Below the pieces are notes generated by a model. It was not told where the DNA came from. It saw only the letters and a list, made by a program, of their open reading frames with translations, and ran no database searches. From Mucilaginibacter sp. OK283 (GTDB lineage: Bacteria; Bacteroidota; Bacteroidia; Sphingobacteriales; Sphingobacteriaceae): 64,000 nucleotides of DNA. Shown in pieces: positions 8,808 through 17,305 of this stretch. Position 1 is the first letter of the stretch, and every line of letters begins with the position of its first letter. Made by a program: the position numbers and the translations under genes. The DNA is taken from contig NZ_FODR01000003.1 of NCBI RefSeq assembly GCF_900110415.1, forward strand, positions 310,001-374,000. The letters are read 5' to 3'.

Positions 8808-11354
8808 ATGAAACGTTTTTACTTTTTTATACTTCTATTCTGTTTTGCCGTTTCGGCTAAAGCTCAATTTGGGGTAGGTGGCGGCGGCCCCACAGTTGTT
8901 GGCCGCATATCTGGTACTGTTATTGATTCTGTTACCAAACAACCTATGGATTATACATCTGTAGGTCTGTATCGCAGTGGCGGTAAATCGCCCATAAATG
9001 GTGTTTTAACCGACTCGAAAGGTAATTTTAAGATAGACAATGTAAAGCCTGGGAGCTACAAACTCCTTATTTCTTTTCTTGGTTATCCATCAAAAACGAT
9101 AGATCCTGTGGTAACTACGGCTTCAAAACCCGATGCAAAACTGAATACGGTTTATTTGTCGCCGGGATCAAAAACACTGGCAACCGTTAATGTCGTTGGT
9201 CAGGCACCGCTGGTAGAAAACAAGATAGACAAAATTGTTTATAACGCCGAAAAAGACCTTACATCTGCAGGCGGTAACGCTACAGATGTGTTGCAAAAAG
9301 TACCTTTGGTAAACGTGGATATTAACGGTAACGTATCAATCCGCGGCGATCAGAATGTTAAAGTTTTGATTAACGGTAAACCATCCGGCGCCACATCGGC
9401 CAGCTTATCGGATGTTTTAAAAACCATCCCTGCCGATCAGATCAAGAGCATCGAGGTAGTAACATCTCCATCTGCAAAATATGATGCGGAAGGCTCTGGT
9501 GGTATCATCAACATCATTACCAAGCAAAAAAATGTATCAGGCATCAGCGGCTCGGTAAGCGGTGGTGTGGGTACACGCCAAAACAACGGTAACATTAACC
9601 TTAACTATAATAAAAACAGGTTTAGTTTGGGTATCAATGCCGGCGGTAACTTAACCTGGCCGCAAACATCAACAACCACGTTCGATCAGCAGTTTAAAGG
9701 TGCTGATGGAAGTATAACCCGCCATAACTTTAACAACTCGACAAGCCGTATTAAAAGGCATGGCGTCATAAGCTCAGTAACTATGGGGTACGAGGTTAAT
9801 GCGTTCAACAGCTTTAACAGTACCTTCAGACTTAATGATGGTGGTTTTAATATTGCCGGAAACGGTATTAATAATATACAAGCCGGGAGTATTTTAACCC
9901 AATACACAAGTACAACCCAATCGCACAATCATTTTGGTGGTTTTGACTGGAACCTTGATTATACGCACAAGTTTAAAAAAGAAGGAGAGGAGTTTACGCT
10001 TTCGGGCCAATGGAGCCATAGCATTATCAAAACAGACTACAACAGCTTGTTTACAGCAGTTAACCCAAGCCAAAAGGGAAATAACGATGGTAAAAACAAC
10101 GAATATACTTTCCAGGCCGATTATACTTTGCCTGTAAGCAAAGTAGTAAAAATTGAGGCCGGCGGTAAAACCATACAACGCCGCATAAACAGTAACTATG
10201 ATATATTTGATACAGATAACAGCGGCAACAACGCTATTCGCGATTCGTTGAACTCGAACCTGTATGATTATAACCAGAATGTGTACGCCGGTTATACTGT
10301 TTTAACCTTCACTTTACCAAAAAGCTATTCGTTACTGGTAGGTGGCCGGGTAGAAAATACCAGGATAAAAGGCGATCCGCAGAATCCTTACCAGGACCCG
10401 GCTAAAGTAGGCGACCTGTACCAGAACTTAAGCCCGTTTAGCACCAGCTATACAACTTATGTTCCGAGCCTGACCATACAGAAACAACTGGGCAGCCAAA
10501 CGCTTAAATTATCATACAGCAAACGTATACAACGGCCAAGCCTGCAGTTTTTAAATCCGTTTATTAACCGCAGTTCCATCCAAAGCCAAACGGTTGGTAA
10601 CGTAAACCTGGCACCCGAAGTATCGCAAACCATAGAACTGAACATTAACAAATTCGTTAAATCATCGGTGATCAACTTCTCGGTTTATTATAAAAACACC
10701 AACAACATGATTGAGGGTATCGCTGATACACTGACCGAAACCATCCATAACCAGGTAGTACATGCAACCCGTACCGCTTATCAAAACATTGGTAAAAATA
10801 ATTCGTTTGGCGCAAGTTTCTTTGGGTCGATAAACCCAATAAAACCTTTAACCATACGGGCAAGCATCAATGGTTATACCTATAACCCAACCATATTTGA
10901 TGCTTATAAAGATAAGGCTTCGGCAACGGGTGTTTATTTCCAATACTCGGCTTTCGGAAGTGCATCATACCAGTTTCCGCATAACTTTTTGGCCGAATTG
11001 TTTGGCTTTACCAACTCGGCCCGCCGTACCATACAAGGTACCAGCCCGGCATTCGGTATTTATGCCTTTGGTTTAAAGAAACAGTTTATGGATAAAAAAC
11101 TGGCTATCGGCTTTAACACCGTTCAGCCATTTGCCCGCGACAAACACTTCGACCAAAATATAAGCAGCGATGCGTTTTCGTTAAAAAGCTCAACCGCATT
11201 CCCTTTCCGTTCGTTCGGTATCACATTTAGCTACAGCTTTGGTAAACTAAGCTTCAGCAACCCGCAACAACAGAAAAAAGGCGTAAACAACGATGACCTT
11301 AAGCAAGGTGACCAGGGCGGTGGCCAGGGTGGCACACCATCAGGAGGAAGATAA
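8808..11354 (+). CDS. TonB-dependent receptor-like outer-membrane beta-barrel protein
   Basis: 848 residues with a signal peptide (cleavage after AKA, about residue 19). A carboxypeptidase-regulatory-like domain spans about 33-125 (ISGTVIDSVTKQPM, GSYKLLISFLGY). A plug domain follows (about 130-240; LQKVPLVNVDINGNVSIRG and GSGGIINIITK), then a long barrel in the style of the 'outer membrane protein beta-barrel family'. It should sit in the outer membrane, but no substrate is suggested because no SusD, siderophore or TonB genes are adjacent. The C-terminus is an unusual glycine-rich tail (GGGQGGTPSGGR) rather than a terminal aromatic strand. A strong terminator follows. Confidence 0.88.
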   Translation: MKRFYFFILLFCFAVSAKAQFGVGGGGPTVVGRISGTVIDSVTKQPMDYTSVGLYRSGGKSPINGVLTDSKGNFKIDNVKPGSYKLLISFLGYPSKTIDPVVTTASKPDAKLNTVYLSPGSKTLATVNVVGQAPLVENKIDKIVYNAEKDLTSAGGNATDVLQKVPLVNVDINGNVSIRGDQNVKVLINGKPSGATSASLSDVLKTIPADQIKSIEVVTSPSAKYDAEGSGGIINIITKQKNVSGISGSVSGGVGTRQNNGNINLNYNKNRFSLGINAGGNLTWPQTSTTTFDQQFKGADGSITRHNFNNSTSRIKRHGVISSVTMGYEVNAFNSFNSTFRLNDGGFNIAGNGINNIQAGSILTQYTSTTQSHNHFGGFDWNLDYTHKFKKEGEEFTLSGQWSHSIIKTDYNSLFTAVNPSQKGNNDGKNNEYTFQADYTLPVSKVVKIEAGGKTIQRRINSNYDIFDTDNSGNNAIRDSLNSNLYDYNQNVYAGYTVLTFTLPKSYSLLVGGRVENTRIKGDPQNPYQDPAKVGDLYQNLSPFSTSYTTYVPSLTIQKQLGSQTLKLSYSKRIQRPSLQFLNPFINRSSIQSQTVGNVNLAPEVSQTIELNINKFVKSSVINFSVYYKNTNNMIEGIADTLTETIHNQVVHATRTAYQNIGKNNSFGASFFGSINPIKPLTIRASINGYTYNPTIFDAYKDKASATGVYFQYSAFGSASYQFPHNFLAELFGFTNSARRTIQGTSPAFGIYAFGLKKQFMDKKLAIGFNTVQPFARDKHFDQNISSDAFSLKSSTAFPFRSFGITFSYSFGKLSFSNPQQQKKGVNNDDLKQGDQGGGQGGTPSGGR

Positions 11355-11360
11355 GATTTT

Positions 11361-11385
11361 AGAGTCAAGAGTCAAGAATCAAGAC
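11361..11385. repeat. Heptamer array AGAGTCA, inverted partner at 11961-11978
   Basis: Units AGAGTCA, AGAGTCA, AGAATCA, AGAC follow the receptor gene. The reverse complement of the same word series ends at 11961-11978, just inside the 3' end of the opposing gene. The inverted pair brackets 575 bp containing only a terminator and palindromic repeats. Confidence 0.65.
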
Positions 11386-11401
11386 TTTTTGAAAATAGCA
11401 G

Positions 11402-11433
11402 GGCCGGGAGAGTTGATCTTCCGGCCTTTTTTT
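11402..11433 (+). terminator. Terminator of the 8808-11354 gene
   Basis: GGCCGGGAGA pairs with TCTTCCGGCC (one G-T wobble, 5-nt loop) and is followed by seven T residues. Confidence 0.85.
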
Positions 11434-11524
11434 ACTTATAGTTACATTGATGCCATGTCGCTACTCCTTATAGTGAGGTGTTCGCAAAATGCTGATTGTC
11501 AGCGATATTTTTTTAATAATCTAT

Positions 11525-11607
11525 GTCATTGCGAGGAACGAAGCAATCGCGGACTATACAGGGCGGATCTGCACGGTTCGCGATTGCCACGCTGCGCTTA
11601 TAATGAC
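11525..11607. mobile_element. R1-family palindromic element
   Basis: Begins GTCATTGCGAGGAACGAAGC and ends with a diverged complementary arm (GCGCTTATAATGAC). An internal GCGATTGC/GCAATCGC pair keeps the hairpin. No coding capacity. Confidence 0.7.
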
Positions 11608-11644
11608 ATGATTATAATACGTTGATTATCAATTGTATTTTTTA

Positions 11645-11752
11645 TTCCCCTCTCGAGAGGGGGCGCGGTAGGAGGTGCGTTGGCAGGGATGTGTTTTTCC
11701 GCGTTTCATTGCGCGTGCATAACACCCCCCTCCGCCCCTCTCAAGAGGGGAA
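11645..11752. repeat. Inverted repeat with self-palindromic ends (R4)
   Basis: The ends TTCCCCTCTCGAGAGGGG and CCCCTCTCAAGAGGGGAA are complementary to each other and each is also palindromic. Inside are GGAGGTG/CACCCCCC-type arms. Together with R1 it fills the 622-bp spacer 11355-11976. It resembles dispersed non-coding repeats common in Bacteroidota. Confidence 0.6.
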
Positions 11753-11976
11753 TCGCACTTTTCCACCGCTTTTTAAAAGGAAGCGCAAGTCTGATGGTAC
11801 CCAGAATAACCCCATTTGCAACCATGTCATTACTGTTTTTTCCAGCCGAAGCTGATGGATACTCGCTATGATATGGTTGTTGTGAGGCTCTAAAGCAAAC
11901 GCGTCATCCCTATTTTTTTAGGATCATTCTGAAGTATATTCGCAATGCCGTTCCCGAGGCGTCTTGACTCTTGATT

Positions 11977-13785
11977 CTATTCCGCCTCTACATTGATTCC
12001 TATCTGCTTCAATAGCAGCGACGCGTTGAACGTTTTGCACTCGCCGTGTTTTATCTTATAGTCAAACAGCATTTCGCCGTCTTTTACCTGGATGTCGAAG
12101 TAGAAGTTGCGTACATAATCGGGATATTTATCTTCAAGCCGGGCTATCTGCAAATCGTGGGTGGCCACCATACCCACGGCATTTTTGCGGATCAGCTGTT
12201 CAATTACCGCTTTGGAGCCAAGGTATTTATCAACCGAGTTGGTGCCGCGCAGCATTTCATCTATCAGGAAAAATATCTTGGGCTCGTTTTCTACCGCGGC
12301 CAGCAACATTTGCAGGCGGTCGAGCTCGGCCTTAAAGGTTGATGTGCTTTCGTTAAGTGAATCTTTAATGCGCATGTAGCTAATGATGGTGATAACCGAT
12401 ACCCGCATGCTTTTAGCGCACACAGGAGCGCCGCAAAGCGCCAGTACGGTATTTATACCTATGGTGCGCAAAAAAGTGCTCTTGCCCGCCATATTTGAGC
12501 CTGTGATAATATCTATCTTATGGGTATCTTCCAGCTCATAATTATTTTCGATGCGTTTAGTGGCTTCAATAAGCGGGTGAGCAAGTGAGTGGGCGATGAG
12601 TGTGTAACCTGGCTTATCTTCAATTTGCGGGTAAGCCCAGTCGGGGTAATTAATGGTGAGGCTTGCCAGGCTGATAAGTGCTTCAAATTCGGCGATGACA
12701 TCAAAAGCGGCTTCCAGGCTATCGTTATTCCGGCGTTTCCAGTTTTCGATAGCTATTACCTGACGGATATCCCACAAAAAGAACAGGTTAAGCACAAAAC
12801 CGACAATCATGTTAAGGTGATAATTGAGTTTGTTGATCAGGTTGGCTAACTCTTTTATTTTGTTGGAAGTTTGGCTGGTTTTTAACAATCCGGCAAGCGA
12901 TGCATTATAGCTGGCCAGCCAGGGCTCATCCTCCGCCTGCTTAAATACATCGGCATATTTGGCCAGGGTATCGCCAATTTTACCGGCAATCATATCAGCT
13001 TTGCTAATGTACATGGCTTTAGAGAATACGATGCCCATGTTAGCAATACCTATTATAATAGCCGCCAGCCTGGCGTAAGGGATAAACCAGGCCAGTATTA
13101 AAACACCGGTAAACAAATATGGCGCTATTTTGGTATACATGGCAAGCCATTTTTCGCCGGGCATATCAAGCGGAAGGTGGAGGTATTTGAAAAGGTTTTT
13201 AAGCTGATTAACATCCTGCTGAATGGCAAATACCAATAAGGTTTGCACCGAAAGTTTCCAATCGTTTTTACCGGCTATTTCTTTAACCGCTTCCTGGCGC
13301 TGCAGAACGGTGGCTTTGGTTGCCGGCTTATCAAACCATTCGGCAAGCTTATTGTTGCCTGTAGATGTTGCTGTGCGGTTAACCAGTTGGTACAGGGAGG
13401 CGTTGCCGAAAATATCCAGGTCGGAGGTGTAAAAATGTTTCTCGTTGCCAAAGCGGGTGCCATCGTTATACATATTGGCATGGGTTTGGATGCTGGCAAT
13501 TTCGTTCAGGTTTACCTTTTGCAGGTCGTCGTAATACTGTTTAAGTTTTTCGAACCGGCTTTGGCGTGATACCAGCCACGCAAACGCAAAAACAAGTACC
13601 ACAAAAGCCACGGCCACAATGGTAAAATTATCCTGCTGCACGGCAATGCTGATGGCTACAACAATAAGCGCGAAGATGCTGAGCCTCAATAACGAATATG
13701 TATTGGCAAGCTTTTTATATTTAGCGGCTTCCTGCTGTGCAGCATTGGCGCGTTGTTCATAGTCTTTAATAATATCCTGTTGCAT
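11977..13785 (-). CDS. Membrane-anchored MutS-family ATPase
   Basis: 602 residues. The C-terminal half is a MutS domain V ATPase: Walker A GSNMAGKST (429-437), the STFKAEL signature (about 482) and Walker B FFLIDEM (505-511). Upstream lies a MutS core-type segment (SDLDIFGNASLYQLVNRT, 121-138). There is no N-terminal mismatch-recognition domain and no MutS2 Smr domain. Instead there are hydrophobic segments at about 33-48, 54-72, 222-252 and 326-338, implying membrane attachment. The family is widespread in Bacteroidota and annotated as a mismatch repair protein, but a role in repair is not established by the sequence. Divergent from rlmH across 66 bp. Confidence 0.85.
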   Translation of the reverse strand: MQQDIIKDYEQRANAAQQEAAKYKKLANTYSLLRLSIFALIVVAISIAVQQDNFTIVAVAFVVLVFAFAWLVSRQSRFEKLKQYYDDLQKVNLNEIASIQTHANMYNDGTRFGNEKHFYTSDLDIFGNASLYQLVNRTATSTGNNKLAEWFDKPATKATVLQRQEAVKEIAGKNDWKLSVQTLLVFAIQQDVNQLKNLFKYLHLPLDMPGEKWLAMYTKIAPYLFTGVLILAWFIPYARLAAIIIGIANMGIVFSKAMYISKADMIAGKIGDTLAKYADVFKQAEDEPWLASYNASLAGLLKTSQTSNKIKELANLINKLNYHLNMIVGFVLNLFFLWDIRQVIAIENWKRRNNDSLEAAFDVIAEFEALISLASLTINYPDWAYPQIEDKPGYTLIAHSLAHPLIEATKRIENNYELEDTHKIDIITGSNMAGKSTFLRTIGINTVLALCGAPVCAKSMRVSVITIISYMRIKDSLNESTSTFKAELDRLQMLLAAVENEPKIFFLIDEMLRGTNSVDKYLGSKAVIEQLIRKNAVGMVATHDLQIARLEDKYPDYVRNFYFDIQVKDGEMLFDYKIKHGECKTFNASLLLKQIGINVEAE

Positions 13786-13826
13786 ACCTGGTAAAAAAGT
13801 TGTGGCTAAATAAACACATATATTTT

Positions 13827-13842
13827 AAATAAACGTTTATTT
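13827..13842. promoter_or_regulatory. Perfect 16-bp palindrome between divergent genes
   Basis: AAATAAACGTTTATTT is its own reverse complement. It lies in the 66-bp gap between the MutS-like gene and rlmH, 9 bp before the rlmH start, so it could be a shared operator. No known regulator is assigned. Confidence 0.35.
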
Positions 13843-13851
13843 GTTTGAGAT

Positions 13852-14325
13852 ATGAAGATCACGTTTTTAACCGTTGGCAAAACCGAAGATGCCTATTTAA
13901 AAGAGGGCATAGATAAATATGTAAAACGCCTGAAGCATTACACCAAACTGGAACTGGTAGAGATTAACGAACTGAAAAATACCAAAGCCCTTACGGCAGA
14001 CCAGCAAAAAGCAAAAGAGGCAGAGCTTATCCTGAAAAAAATAAGCCCGCTTGATCATGTGATTTTGATGGATGAGAAGGGAAACGAATACACATCTACC
14101 CAGTTTGCGGCCTATATCAACAAAAAAGAGATTAGTTTATCGGCCAACTTGATATTTGTTATTGGCGGCCCCTATGGGTTCGACCAATCGGTATACCAAC
14201 GGGCCAACGATAAAATTTCACTGTCACGAATGACCTTCTCGCACCAGATGGTCCGCCTGTTTTTTGTCGAGCAGCTTTACCGCGCATACACGATTTTGAA
14301 GGGGGAGCCGTATCATCACGAGTAG
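13852..14325 (+). CDS. rlmH: 23S rRNA (pseudouridine-1915-N3)-methyltransferase
   Basis: A SPOUT-class methyltransferase that methylates pseudouridine 1915 in helix 69 of 23S rRNA using S-adenosylmethionine. At 157 residues the length is typical. The SAM-binding knot contains GGPYGF (105-110), and the family C-terminus is present (SLSRMTFSHQMVRLFFVEQL, then RAYTILKGEPYHHE). Cytoplasmic. The start gives the expected N-terminus MKITFLTVGKTED. A repeat-filled spacer separates it from the next gene. Confidence 0.97.
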   Translation: MKITFLTVGKTEDAYLKEGIDKYVKRLKHYTKLELVEINELKNTKALTADQQKAKEAELILKKISPLDHVILMDEKGNEYTSTQFAAYINKKEISLSANLIFVIGGPYGFDQSVYQRANDKISLSRMTFSHQMVRLFFVEQLYRAYTILKGEPYHHE

Positions 14326-14531
14326 ATGTGCAGATTTCAGATGTGCAGATGAGGAGGGATATGCAGATATGCAAATTTCAGATGTGCAGATGACTGGGAT
14401 AGATGTTAAATGATTTTAGCAGATATGTTTTTTTCATCTGCACATCTGAAACTTGCACATCCGAAGAGTATGAACTTCTGATTAAGATGGATAATCTGCA
14501 CATCTGAAATTTGAAATTTGCACATCTAAAA
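14325..14531. repeat. 7-8 bp word arrays (AGATGTGC/CAGATTT), forward then inverted
   Basis: Forward words (GATGTGCAGATTTCAG, ATATGCAG, ATTTCAG) run from the rlmH stop codon to about 14395. The inverted set (CATCTGCACATCTGAAA and TTGCACATC) occupies 14435-14466 and 14492-14531. The array ends immediately before the -7 element of the next gene. Confidence 0.75.
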
Positions 14532-14534
14532 CCC

Positions 14535-14542
14535 TACCTTTG
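14535..14542 (+). promoter_or_regulatory. -7 promoter element TACCTTTG
   Basis: Exact match to the Bacteroidota TAnnTTTG consensus, ending 4 nt before the ATG at 14547. Transcription would begin at or next to the start codon, implying a leaderless or near-leaderless mRNA. Confidence 0.6.
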
Positions 14543-14546
14543 CGCT

Positions 14547-15482
14547 ATGGGTCACGATCATTCACATTCTCACTCGCACGGCGGACATCATCACCATGAT
14601 CATGCGCCCAAGCTGGACCATTTGAATACAGCCTTTATTGTAGGCATCATCTTAAATTCGGCTTTTGTAATTATAGAAACCATAGCTGGTTTTATGACAC
14701 ATTCGCTGTCGTTGTTAACCGATGCAGGGCATAACCTGAGCGACGTGGCCTCTTTGGCTTTGGCGCTGCTGGCCTTTAAGCTTACTAAAGTAAGCGCCAA
14801 CAGTAAGTATACCTACGGCTATAAAAGATCGACCATCATCGTATCCTTTTTTAATGCCATGATCCTGTTTGTAGCTGTTGGCTTTATTGTTTACGAAGCC
14901 ATTATGCGTTTCCTGAATCCCGAAACGGTATCAGGTGGTACCATGGCCTGGGTAGCTTTTATTGGTATTGGTATCAATGCCCTTACTGCCTGGCTGTTTG
15001 TGAAAGATAAAGATACCGACCTGAATGTTAAAGGTGCTTACCTGCACATGGCGGTTGATGCCATTGTATCACTTGGCGTTGTTATATCGGGCGTTATCAT
15101 CTATTTTACCAGGCTGTATTGGATTGATAGTATTGTAAGTATAGTTATTGCCATTGTGATATTACGCGGAACCTGGGGGCTGTTAAAAGACAGCCTGCGC
15201 CTGGAGATGGACGGCGTACCTGCCGAAATGGATTTGGAAAAAATAAAAGCCGAACTGATGAAAGGCAAAGGCGTAGTAGATGTGCACCACATGCACGTAT
15301 GGGCACTTAGTACTACCGAGAATGCGCTAACCGCCCACCTGGTTATCAAACCAGAGAATATGACCGATTTTGATAGTATTAAACATGATCTTCGTCACCG
15401 GTTGGAACACATGGAAATAAACCACAGCACCTTTGAGCCCGAGTTTGCCGATGAAAAGTGCGGGCAACCGGAATGTGCGTAG
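14547..15482 (+). CDS. Cation diffusion facilitator, zinc-type exporter
   Basis: Exports Zn2+ or related divalent metals from the cytoplasm in exchange for protons. From the preferred start the protein has 311 residues. A histidine-rich N-terminus (residues 2-19) is followed by six hydrophobic segments and a C-terminal cytoplasmic domain. Transport-site residues fit the zinc-selective pattern: H62-x-x-x-D66 in TM2 (DAGHNLSD) and H167-x-x-x-D171 in TM5 (HMAVD). The frame is open to 14511, but ATG 14547 follows a TACCTTTG promoter element and starts the His-rich tail, while the extra 12 codons lie within a repeat array. A small hypothetical gene follows 10 bp later. Confidence 0.93.
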   Translation: MGHDHSHSHSHGGHHHHDHAPKLDHLNTAFIVGIILNSAFVIIETIAGFMTHSLSLLTDAGHNLSDVASLALALLAFKLTKVSANSKYTYGYKRSTIIVSFFNAMILFVAVGFIVYEAIMRFLNPETVSGGTMAWVAFIGIGINALTAWLFVKDKDTDLNVKGAYLHMAVDAIVSLGVVISGVIIYFTRLYWIDSIVSIVIAIVILRGTWGLLKDSLRLEMDGVPAEMDLEKIKAELMKGKGVVDVHHMHVWALSTTENALTAHLVIKPENMTDFDSIKHDLRHRLEHMEINHSTFEPEFADEKCGQPECA

Positions 15483-15492
15483 GGTAGATGCC

Positions 15493-15969
15493 ATGATAAA
15501 ATACCCTGTTAACTATAAAGATATTCAACCGGATATTGATTTTTATTCCGAGTTACCTGGGGTTTATAGAAAAGCTGAGAAGTACCTGCTTGATTTTAAA
15601 TGGTGTGCTGCGATAAATGATAGCTTTCTTTATTACAACCTTGGGGAAGTGTTTTGCATTTTCCTTTTCGAAATAGACAATACACAAAGCCAGGAGGATA
15701 ATTTCCTTTGGGTGATTGTCGGTGATATCCCTTCAATGTATTTAGATGTTTACGGGCCGGATTCTACTGTTGAAGTATTAGAAGATTATATCCACTTGGC
15801 TGAAGACTGGATTGCACATGTAAAATCAAAACAATCTGTAGATGAATGTTATCCTTTTAATGCCGAACCGACGATAGAACTGGCAGAACTTTTAGAAAAA
15901 AAAGTAAGTTTTATGAAAAATACTTTACTAAACGAAATGGAGGATATTTCGCTTAAACGATTTAAATAA
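15493..15969 (+). CDS. Hypothetical acidic cytoplasmic protein
   Basis: 158 residues, no signal peptide or membrane segment, family not recognised. The frame extends upstream to 15433 inside the CDF gene, but ATG 15493 fits better, with a 10-bp gap after the CDF stop suggesting co-transcription. The acidic alpha/beta sequence (FLWVIVGDIPSMYLD, then VEVLEDYIHLAEDW) resembles small immunity-type or unknown-function proteins of Bacteroidota in overall style, but no specific assignment is supported. Confidence 0.65.
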   Translation: MIKYPVNYKDIQPDIDFYSELPGVYRKAEKYLLDFKWCAAINDSFLYYNLGEVFCIFLFEIDNTQSQEDNFLWVIVGDIPSMYLDVYGPDSTVEVLEDYIHLAEDWIAHVKSKQSVDECYPFNAEPTIELAELLEKKVSFMKNTLLNEMEDISLKRFK

Positions 15970-16004
15970 TTCTTCCTAATTTAACGCTCAATATTAAACC
16001 TGCT

Positions 16005-16415
16005 ATGAGCACTACCAACAGACGAAAATTTATAACCACTACAGCCGCCCTGGCAGCAGGAACGGCAACAGCATCTGCAATGTCAATGATAGATCAAAAA
16101 GAAGAATGGCCTGTAATACATCATGTGTTTTTCTGGCTTAAAAACCCTGGTTCGGTTGAAGACAGGGATAAACTGGTTGCAGGCGTTAAAACCCTGTCGA
16201 AAATAGAAACCGTTAAAAAACTGCGTGTAGGCGTTGTGGCCAGTACCGAAAAGCGCGACGTGGTTGATAACAGCTGGGCTGTATCTGAACTGATGTTTTT
16301 TAGCGACCTTGCCGGGCAGGCAACTTATCAAACCCACCCCCTGCACCTGGAGTTTATCAAAAATTGCAGCCACCTTTGGGAAAAGGTGATTGTGTATGAC
16401 GCGGTGGAGGCGTAA
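16005..16415 (+). CDS. Tat-exported Dabb (stress-responsive alpha/beta barrel) protein
   Basis: A 136-residue protein with a twin-arginine leader (NRRKFITTTAALAAG, residues 5-19) for export of a folded product. The mature part is a single Dabb domain of dimeric ferredoxin-like fold: VIHHVFFWLKNPGSVEDRDKLVAGVKTL, with later WAVSELMFFSDLAG and YQTHPLHLEFI. In related proteins this fold serves small enzymes or stress proteins; the substrate is unknown. It is probably monocistronic, with a palindromic element just downstream. Confidence 0.82.
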   Translation: MSTTNRRKFITTTAALAAGTATASAMSMIDQKEEWPVIHHVFFWLKNPGSVEDRDKLVAGVKTLSKIETVKKLRVGVVASTEKRDVVDNSWAVSELMFFSDLAGQATYQTHPLHLEFIKNCSHLWEKVIVYDAVEA

Positions 16416-16440
16416 GGAATGAAATTCTAAATAGATCAAC

Positions 16441-16520
16441 CGTCATTGCGAGTAACGAAGCAATCCCCGACATGCTAAGTCCCACATTATTTGGGATTGC
16501 TTCGTTACTCGCAATGACGG
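16441..16520. mobile_element. R1-family palindromic element
   Basis: Arms CGTCATTGCGAGTAACGAAG and its reverse complement enclose a 30-bp centre. Both arms carry the same GAGTAACG variant where other copies have GAGGTACG or GAGGAACG, so pairing is kept within the element. Confidence 0.8.
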
Positions 16521-16658
16521 TAGTTTGCTACATATTTAATTATATTTCTTTCCACACCCACAACGATTTTTTGGAGGTTACCTAACGGGCCCTTACAACG
16601 GCGGCGAAAAAAATAGATTGATAGAAAAGCGGCGAAAAAAAGAGATTGATAGAAAAGC

Positions 16659-16682
16659 AAAAAGCCGATTACTCGGCTTTTT
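16659..16682 (-). terminator. Terminator overlapping the stop codon of the DUF5606 gene
   Basis: AAAAAGCCGA pairs perfectly with TCGGCTTTTT around a 4-nt loop. On the minus strand the stem covers the last codons of the gene and the loop contains the TAA stop (16669-16671). Confidence 0.75.
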
Positions 16683-17187
16683 TTGTGGCTTTTTTAGCTT
16701 TTGCTTTTGGGGCGGGAGTTGGCTCCGGTTCGGCGGCAACTACCTCGGCAACCGGTTCTTCAACTTCGGCTGTTGTAGTCTCTGGGGCCGGTGCCTGGGT
16801 TGGATCCACTTCGTTAAACAACGGTAAATCTTTAAGGATATGGAACCAGGTAAGGATCTTTTTCATATCTGAGGCATATACTTTCTCCTCGTCATGATCC
16901 GGTGCCACTTCGTAAAAGAATGTGCGCATTTTTTTACCATCAGCTTTAGCGTCGGGTACGTTTGCGGCGGCTTTCATCTGCTCAAAAACATCGGTAAGCC
17001 TGATATCATCCTCAATACCAAAAATAGTTATTTCGGTAAGGGCAGCCAGTTTAGCTGTTGACAGGTTGGCTACCAGTTTTGTTTTTTGTGCATCCAGGCT
17101 CTCCAGTACATAACCGGTTTTGTTTTGAGCCAATGCCCGCCATAATCCCGGTTTGCCAGATACGGCTACAATTCCTTGTAAATTCAT
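16669..17187 (-). CDS. DUF5606 domain protein
   Basis: 172 residues matching by eye the Bacteroidota DUF5606 family. The N-terminal domain (LQGIVAVSGKPGLWRALAQN, about 3-45) resembles a small SH3/KOW-like beta domain, and a helical part follows to about 130 (DDIRLTDVFEQMK, KKILTWFHILKDLPLF). The last 40 residues are a low-complexity Pro/Ala/Glu linker ending in a basic tail (KAKAKKATKKAE) that might bind nucleic acid. Cytoplasmic, function unknown. Upstream is a nonamer array, then cyclophilin on the same strand. Confidence 0.85.
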   Translation of the reverse strand: MNLQGIVAVSGKPGLWRALAQNKTGYVLESLDAQKTKLVANLSTAKLAALTEITIFGIEDDIRLTDVFEQMKAAANVPDAKADGKKMRTFFYEVAPDHDEEKVYASDMKKILTWFHILKDLPLFNEVDPTQAPAPETTTAEVEEPVAEVVAAEPEPTPAPKAKAKKATKKAE

Positions 17188-17191
17188 TTGT

Positions 17192-17300
17192 TTGGTTGAT
17201 TGGGTTGATTAGGTTGAATAAGTTGATTGAGTTGACTGGGTTGACCAGGTTTAACCCCAATCAACTTATTCAACTCAATCAACCATTAACTTATTCAACT
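17192..17300. repeat. Nonamer array (nnRGTTGAY), forward then inverted
   Basis: Seven 9-bp units from TTGGTTGAT at 17192 to CAGGTTTAA ending at 17254 are followed by the complementary words (CAATCAACTTATTCAACTC) from 17255. The two halves could pair as a long imperfect hairpin just upstream of the DUF5606 start codon. Confidence 0.75.
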
Positions 17301-17305
17301 ATTCA

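Noticed and set aside
11293-11625. 110-codon plus-strand frame across the R1 repeat
   Set aside because: It overlaps the end of the receptor gene in another frame, then runs through a terminator and a palindromic repeat; CHCEERSNR-type peptides are a usual artefact of this repeat.
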